From contig JAUYPG010000010.1 of NCBI GenBank assembly GCA_030695805.1, positions 1-7,766 on the forward strand: DNA of 7,766 nucleotides, given 5' to 3'. Below are positions 4,294-7,766 of this stretch, piece by piece. Made by a program: the position numbers and the translations under genes. Position 1 is the stretch's first letter; each line of letters opens with the position of its first letter. The DNA is from Nanobdellota archaeon. Lineage in GTDB: Bacteria; Patescibacteriota; Minisyncoccia; UBA6257; GWB1-50-10. The notes under the pieces are model-generated. The model was not told the origin of the DNA. It ran no database searches and saw only the letters and a program-made list of their open reading frames with translations.

Positions 4294-5232
4294 ATGAAAC
4301 ATAAACTGATAGGCGGGGCCATTGCTCTTGCCATTTTGGGTGCGGGGTCTTTGGCGTTCGCGCAGGTTCGGCGGGAGCCCGCAAACGACGGGGAAACGAA
4401 AAAAAATGTCGAGATAAAGAAAGAAGATGGCGCGGGAAGGACGCCAGAACTTCGGGAGCGGGCAAAGGAGGCAAAAGAAAATACGCGCGAAAAAATAGAC
4501 GCGACGCGTGAGGCGCTTCGAGAAAAAACCGCGGAAACGCGTGAAAAAATCAAGGAGGTAAAGGACGCGGCGAAAGAAAAGATAGAAAACACGCGCACGG
4601 AAATCACGGAAATACGGAAAGAGATGAAGGGCGGCATTGAGGCGCGAAAAGAAGAGGCGCGCGCGGAGCGAACCGTAAAGAGAGAGGAGGCAAAGGGTAT
4701 GATAAAAGAAAAGCGTGAAGAGGCGGCAGCGCTTCGAGAAACGAAGAAGATGGAATTAAAGGATCGCTTGAAAATAATAAAGGACGAGAAGAAACAGCAG
4801 ATAGTGGAGCGCGTGGCGGAAAAATTCGGAGAAATTAACATCCGGATGACGGGCCACTTCGAAAAGGCCTTGGAAAAGATCGAGGCCCTGACTCGGAGAA
4901 TTGAAAACAGAGCTAATATTTTGGAAGCCGAAGGAGGTGATGTGGCGGCAGTACGGAGCGCGATCGCGGAGGTTTTTGGCGCGACCGCAGCCGCGCGGGC
5001 AAGTATTGCGGCGCAGGCCGGAAAAGTGTATTCGGTTTCTGACGTAATTCAGGATGAAGCGACGATCGGGCAAAGCATCTCCGGTCTTCGCGAAACGCTT
5101 CGCAATGATCTGAACGCGGTTCGGGAAGCGGTCAGAGTTGCGAAAGAAAAAGTCCGTCTCGCGGGAGAAGCGCTGAAGAACATAGTTGTGCCGATAAAAA
5201 ACGAAAATACGGGAGAAAAAAGCGGTGAATAA
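4294..5232 (+). CDS. Secreted long-helix (11-residue repeat) protein of unknown function
   Basis: 312 residues. A clear signal peptide occupies 1-23 (MKHK, hydrophobic core, then SLAFA before Q24), with no lipobox Cys. Residues 53-151 form nine consecutive 11-residue units in register, such as LRERAKEAKEN, TREKIDATREA, LREKTAETREK and IKEVKDAAKEK. Three of the later units begin (K/R)-E-E-A, exactly 11 apart (119, 130, 141). This is a highly charged K/E/R helix of the hendecad type. A second, less repetitive helical domain follows (about 155-297), with EKFGEINIRMTGHFEKALEK, a short turn at EAEGGDV, an Ala-rich helix ending QAGKVY and a final helix VREAVRVAKEKVRLAGEAL. Similar proteins occur in Parcubacteria as hypothetical proteins, as I recall. 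It probably acts outside the membrane as a structural or envelope helix bundle (inference). The adjacent membrane-anchored gene may be a partner. Confidence 0.85.
   Translation: MKHKLIGGAIALAILGAGSLAFAQVRREPANDGETKKNVEIKKEDGAGRTPELRERAKEAKENTREKIDATREALREKTAETREKIKEVKDAAKEKIENTRTEITEIRKEMKGGIEARKEEARAERTVKREEAKGMIKEKREEAAALRETKKMELKDRLKIIKDEKKQQIVERVAEKFGEINIRMTGHFEKALEKIEALTRRIENRANILEAEGGDVAAVRSAIAEVFGATAAARASIAAQAGKVYSVSDVIQDEATIGQSISGLRETLRNDLNAVREAVRVAKEKVRLAGEALKNIVVPIKNENTGEKSGE
4450..4746 (+). repeat. Nine tandem 11-residue (hendecad) repeats
   Basis: The coding DNA for residues 53-151 of the secreted helix protein holds nine 33-nt units. Position 3 of the unit is Glu in almost every copy. 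The first units share x-(R/K)-E-K at the start and (R/K)-E-(K/A/N) at the end. The DNA itself is diverged; repetition is at protein level. Eleven-residue periodicity is typical of right-handed coiled coils and of group-3 LEA-like helices. Confidence 0.65.
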
Positions 5233-5269
5233 TAAAATGGTCGAGAGTTAGGATGCAGATGGCATTAAT

Positions 5270-5515
5270 ATGAAAAAAATCACAGGAATTCTTATTGTAA
5301 TCGCGATAGTGGGCGTGCTCGTTATCCTCTGGACGCGTAAAGCTGAGACCCCGAAGGAGCCGAGTCCGGAAGGAGAGGAGCCCGTGATAAGTGAAGAGGC
5401 AACGCCAGAGAACACTACTCCGAAGGTGGTAGGTGAGGAGCTGGAAGGAGTTGACTTGGGCGATCTTCAAAAAGAGCTTCAGGGAATTGACTCGGAATTG
5501 GAAGGACTTAAATAA
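5270..5515 (+). CDS. Small membrane-anchored acidic protein, unknown function
   Basis: 81 residues. MKK is followed by one hydrophobic helix (4-21, ITGILIVIAIVGVLVILW), then TRK and a Pro/Glu-rich acidic stretch (25-55). A short helix at the end reads LEGVDLGDLQKELQGID, then SELEGLK. There is no cleavage-site Ala motif or lipobox, so it is probably an N-in, C-out anchored protein with the acidic tail outside (inference). It starts 37 nt after the stop of the secreted helix protein and ends at the terminator 5533-5566, so the two are likely co-transcribed. An AGGA (5250-5253) is too far from the ATG (16 nt) to be a normal Shine-Dalgarno. I do not recognise a family, although short anchored proteins with 'L..EL..ID.EL..L' ends occur in related genomes, as I recall. 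Confidence 0.75.
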   Translation: MKKITGILIVIAIVGVLVILWTRKAETPKEPSPEGEEPVISEEATPENTTPKVVGEELEGVDLGDLQKELQGIDSELEGLK

Positions 5516-5532
5516 ACAGAGAAAAACTAAAG

Positions 5533-5566
5533 CCCTCCCCTGACATTGCGTCGGAGGAGGGTTTTT
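5533..5566 (+). terminator. Intrinsic terminator between the small membrane protein and uvrB
   Basis: CCCTCC (5533-5538) pairs with GGAGGG (5556-5561). The stem continues through CC/GG and GAC/GTC with single-base bulges (T5541, A5555) around a loop of about ATTGC. TTTTT follows at 5562-5566. It begins 18 nt after the TAA at 5513-5515. It overlaps the region just before uvrB and argues against a uvrB start as far upstream as 5569. Confidence 0.85.
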
Positions 5567-5604
5567 GGTTGCGGGAGAAGGCCCAGAATAGTAAAGTGAA
5601 AGGC

Positions 5605-7578
5605 ATGTTTGAAATTAAATCAAAAAATAAACCCGCAGGAGACCAGCCGCGAGCGATTAAAGAGCTTACGGAGGGCCTAAAAAAGGGGTATGTCCACCAG
5701 ACGCTTCTCGGCGCGACTGGAACCGGAAAAACATTCACCATCGCGAACGTGATCGAAAAGATGGGTCAGCCCGCCCTTGTGATTGCGCATAATAAGACGC
5801 TTGCCGCCCAGCTCTGCAATGAGTTCCGGGCGATCTTCCCGAAAAGCGCGGTGCATTATTTTGTGTCGTATTACGATTATTACCAACCCGAGGCGTATCT
5901 ACCGAGAACAGACACCTACATAGACAAAGAGGCGATGATAAATGATGAGATTGACCGCCTGCGCCACGCGGCAACTACCGCGCTTCTTACAAGAAAAGAC
6001 GTAATAATTGTTGCGTCCGTCTCCTGTATCTACGGCTTGGGAGCGCCTGAGGCCTATAGCGAGCACATTCTGCGTTTCCGAGTAGGAGACGCGATTCATC
6101 GAGTCGAACTCTCGCGAAAACTCGTGCGGATGCAATTCACGCGCACGAACGCGGATTTGAAGCGCGGCACCTTTCGTCTTCGCGGCGACTCGTGGGACAT
6201 TATGCCTCCGTACGAAGAAACAATATATAATTTCGAGCTTCAGGACGGAACAATAAAAAATATTTATTTGATTGACCCGGCCCAGGGATTTCGTCCGGGA
6301 ATAACGCCCGAAACCGAAGAGGTCGTGATCTCTCCGGCCCGCCACTTCATTACTCTCGGCACCAAAAAAGAAAAGGCATTGAAAGAAATCCAGAAAGAAC
6401 TAAAGGAGCGCCTCGCGTTGTTTGAAAAAGAAGGAAAGCCGCTGGAAGCCGAGCGGCTTGAAAGACGCACGAAGGCGGACATTGCCATGATCCGCGAGAT
6501 CGGCTATTGCAGCGGTATTGAAAATTATTCGCGCCATCTATCGGGGCGAAAGGCGGGCGATCCTCCAGCAACGCTCCTCGATTATTTTTCCAAAGATTTT
6601 TTAGTCGTGATAGACGAGTCCCACGTTACCATTCCGCAGATCCGCGGCATGTATGAGGGCGACGCTTCTCGCAAGCGCACGCTCATCGAATACGGCTTCC
6701 GGCTCCCTTCCGCGGCGGACAACCGCCCCCTGAAATTTCTTGAGTTCGAGCGTCGGATCGGCCAGAGGATATACACCTCCGCGACTCCGGGTCCGTATGA
6801 AAAAGAAAAAAGCGAGCGGATTGTAGAGCAGATCATCCGGCCCACAGGGCTTGTGGACCCCAAGGTAACGGTGCTTCCGGCGCGCGGACAAGTGGACGAT
6901 CTTATCCCGCGTATTAAGGAGCGGGTAATGACGAAAGAGCGCGTTCTTGTAACCACGCTCACGAAACGAATGGCAGAGGATCTAAGTGAATTTCTTCACA
7001 ATGAAGGGGTGCGCGTAACCTATCTCCACAGCGGCGTGGAGACGCTCGAGCGCATCAAGATTCTGACAAATCTCCGGCGGGGAAATATAGATGTTCTGGT
7101 CGGCGTGAACCTTCTTCGGGAGGGGCTTGATCTTCCCGAAGTGTCCCTTGTCGCGATCCTCGATGCGGACAAAGAGGGATTTCTGCGAAGCGAGACGGCC
7201 CTGATTCAGACCATAGGCCGCGCGGCTCGGAACGTGCGCGGGGAGGTGGTGCTCTACGCCGACATCATGACCGGTTCCATAAAACGCGCGCTTGGAGAGA
7301 CGGACAGGAGAAGGGAGAAACAGATTGCGTACAACAAGAAACACGGGATTACGCCAAGGTCCGTGATAAAAGAAATTTCCGACATCATCGCGGTTCACGA
7401 TATTCTCGATCTGGAAACGAAACCTATTCCAAAATCGAAAACCGCGATGGAAAAGCTCATCAGAGAGAAAGAGCGCGAGATGAAAGAAGCGGCTAAGGCC
7501 CTGGACTTCGAGCTTGCCGCTATTTTGCGGGACGAGGTGAGGGAATTGTCCAAAAACGCAAAGAAAAATCAGTGGTAG
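5605..7578 (+). CDS. uvrB: UvrABC system protein B (excision-repair helicase subunit)
   Basis: ATP-dependent DNA-damage verification subunit of nucleotide excision repair. It receives damaged DNA from UvrA and recruits UvrC for incision in the cytoplasm. The 657 residues are close to the usual 660-680. Visible motifs are KPAGDQPRAIKEL (9-21), Walker A GATGTGKT (36-43), the beta-hairpin region YYDYYQPEAYLPRTDTYIDK (89-108), SCIYGLG (140-146), DESH (337-340), YTSATPG (390-396), the GVETLERI region (477-484), NLLREGLDLPEV (502-513) and QTIGRAARN (535-543). A C-terminal UVR motif binds UvrC/UvrA (about 615-650, AKALDFELAAILRDE). The frame stays open back to a TTG at 5569, but the ATG at 5605 gives the canonical N-terminus MFEIKSKNKPAGDQP and clears the terminator. 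No strong Shine-Dalgarno is present; a weak TTGCGG-17-TAAAGT promoter (5569-5597) would give a leaderless message. uvrA and uvrC are not in the window. All key residues look intact. Confidence 0.98.
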   Translation: MFEIKSKNKPAGDQPRAIKELTEGLKKGYVHQTLLGATGTGKTFTIANVIEKMGQPALVIAHNKTLAAQLCNEFRAIFPKSAVHYFVSYYDYYQPEAYLPRTDTYIDKEAMINDEIDRLRHAATTALLTRKDVIIVASVSCIYGLGAPEAYSEHILRFRVGDAIHRVELSRKLVRMQFTRTNADLKRGTFRLRGDSWDIMPPYEETIYNFELQDGTIKNIYLIDPAQGFRPGITPETEEVVISPARHFITLGTKKEKALKEIQKELKERLALFEKEGKPLEAERLERRTKADIAMIREIGYCSGIENYSRHLSGRKAGDPPATLLDYFSKDFLVVIDESHVTIPQIRGMYEGDASRKRTLIEYGFRLPSAADNRPLKFLEFERRIGQRIYTSATPGPYEKEKSERIVEQIIRPTGLVDPKVTVLPARGQVDDLIPRIKERVMTKERVLVTTLTKRMAEDLSEFLHNEGVRVTYLHSGVETLERIKILTNLRRGNIDVLVGVNLLREGLDLPEVSLVAILDADKEGFLRSETALIQTIGRAARNVRGEVVLYADIMTGSIKRALGETDRRREKQIAYNKKHGITPRSVIKEISDIIAVHDILDLETKPIPKSKTAMEKLIREKEREMKEAAKALDFELAAILRDEVRELSKNAKKNQW

Positions 7579-7581
7579 AAT
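7576..7581 (+). promoter_or_regulatory. Possible -10 box TAGAAT overlapping the uvrB stop
   Basis: TAGAAT (five of six to TATAAT) includes the uvrB TAG stop and ends 6 nt before the ATG at 7588. Transcription from it would start at or next to that A. No -35 was recognised, so the downstream gene may simply be read from the uvrB transcript. Confidence 0.25.
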
Positions 7582-7587
7582 AAATAT

Positions 7588-7766
7588 ATGGAACAAGAGT
7601 GCCTTTCGTGTAAGTCATTAAAAAGAGAAATATCTCTCTCGCCCGGAGAAGTTATATATACAGGGATCTATTGGCAAGTAGAACACGCATACCCAACCGC
7701 GATTGAAGGGTGGCTTGTGTGCGTATTAAAACGCCACGCGGAGGCGCTCCATGAGCTTACAAAAGA
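7588..7766 (+). CDS. HIT-family (histidine triad) protein, N-terminal fragment cut by window edge
   Basis: The ATG lies 9 nt after the uvrB stop. The frame stays open for 59 codons to the right edge. The visible part shows MEQECLSCK with a C-x2-C pair (5, 8), which in many HIT proteins binds zinc. Then come a GEVIYTGIYWQVEHAYP segment and GWLVCVLKRHAEALHELTK. This matches the N-terminal half of HIT-domain nucleotide hydrolases/transferases (Ap4A hydrolase/GalT-like superfamily), where 'W-L-V-x-V-L-K-R-H' is the strand before the central helix. The catalytic H-x-H-x-H motif would lie beyond the window, so activity cannot be judged. The tight spacing suggests co-transcription with uvrB; no functional link is implied. 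Confidence 0.75.
   Translation, partial: MEQECLSCKSLKREISLSPGEVIYTGIYWQVEHAYPTAIEGWLVCVLKRHAEALHELTK

Noticed and set aside
4284..4841. Reverse-strand 185-codon frame rich in Ser/Phe opposite the secreted helix gene
   Set aside because: It is the antisense image of Glu/Lys/Arg-rich repeats (Phe/Ser-rich complement). It has no domain or start signal and conflicts with the signal-peptide gene on the + strand.
5569..5604. Upstream TTG start for uvrB (12 extra residues)
   Set aside because: It directly abuts the T-run of the terminator. The added residues do not resemble UvrB, while the ATG at 5605 gives the canonical N-terminus.
2..7766. UGA recoding (as in Gracilibacteria/SR1)
   Set aside because: No in-frame TGA occurs inside the recognisable genes. 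All visible stops are TAA/TAG, which fits the standard code and gives no evidence for reassignment.

Overview
The window looks like a piece of a Patescibacteria (Candidate Phyla Radiation) chromosome, most likely Parcubacteria. This rests on recognised protein styles rather than a database search. The Dus enzyme has wording typical of that group. There is a DUF5654-type small membrane protein, a secreted charged-helix protein followed by a tiny membrane-anchored acidic protein, a huge Cys/Gly-rich repeat protein, and compact intergenic gaps with almost no Shine-Dalgarno sequences. The six visible stops are TAA or TAG. No in-frame TGA interrupts the long genes, so there is no sign of the UGA-glycine code of Gracilibacteria/SR1.

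Layout, all genes on the + strand. (1) 2-2656: the 3' part of a large, probably extracellular, Cys-rich modular protein built from at least five repeat families joined by poly-Gly linkers. The reading frame is open to the left edge, so the N-terminus is missing. It ends at a strong stem-loop terminator (2684-2712). (2) 2749-3768: tRNA-dihydrouridine synthase (DusB/NifR3-like). Its N-terminus carries a codon-aligned 51-nt insert made of three 15-nt GC-rich palindromes at an 18-nt period. (3) 3771-3896: a 126-bp non-coding element bounded by a perfect 20-bp inverted repeat. Inside are a second hairpin and an inverted pair of the CCTGAGC(C/T)TGTCGAAGG repeat. (4) 3931-4239: DUF5654-like two-helix membrane protein. 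(5) 4294-5232: secreted long-helix protein with nine consecutive 11-residue repeats. (6) 5270-5515: small membrane-anchored acidic protein. An intrinsic terminator follows at 5533-5566. (7) 5605-7578: complete UvrB, the excision-repair helicase subunit. (8) 7588-7766: start of a HIT-family (histidine triad) protein, cut by the right edge.

Functionally this is a mix of housekeeping genes (tRNA modification, nucleotide excision repair, nucleotide hydrolase/transferase) and envelope or secreted proteins of unknown role. The two terminators separate three transcription blocks: the repeat protein; dus through the 81-residue protein, possibly split by the 126-bp hairpin element; and uvrB-HIT. Several genes have a -10-like hexamer only 4-12 nt before the ATG and no ribosome-binding site, which fits leaderless or near-leaderless transcripts. 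I saw no rRNA, tRNA, CRISPR array or transposase. The best candidates for something new are the four-cysteine D-repeat domain of the surface protein, the triple-palindrome insertion into dus, and the nested inverted-repeat element.
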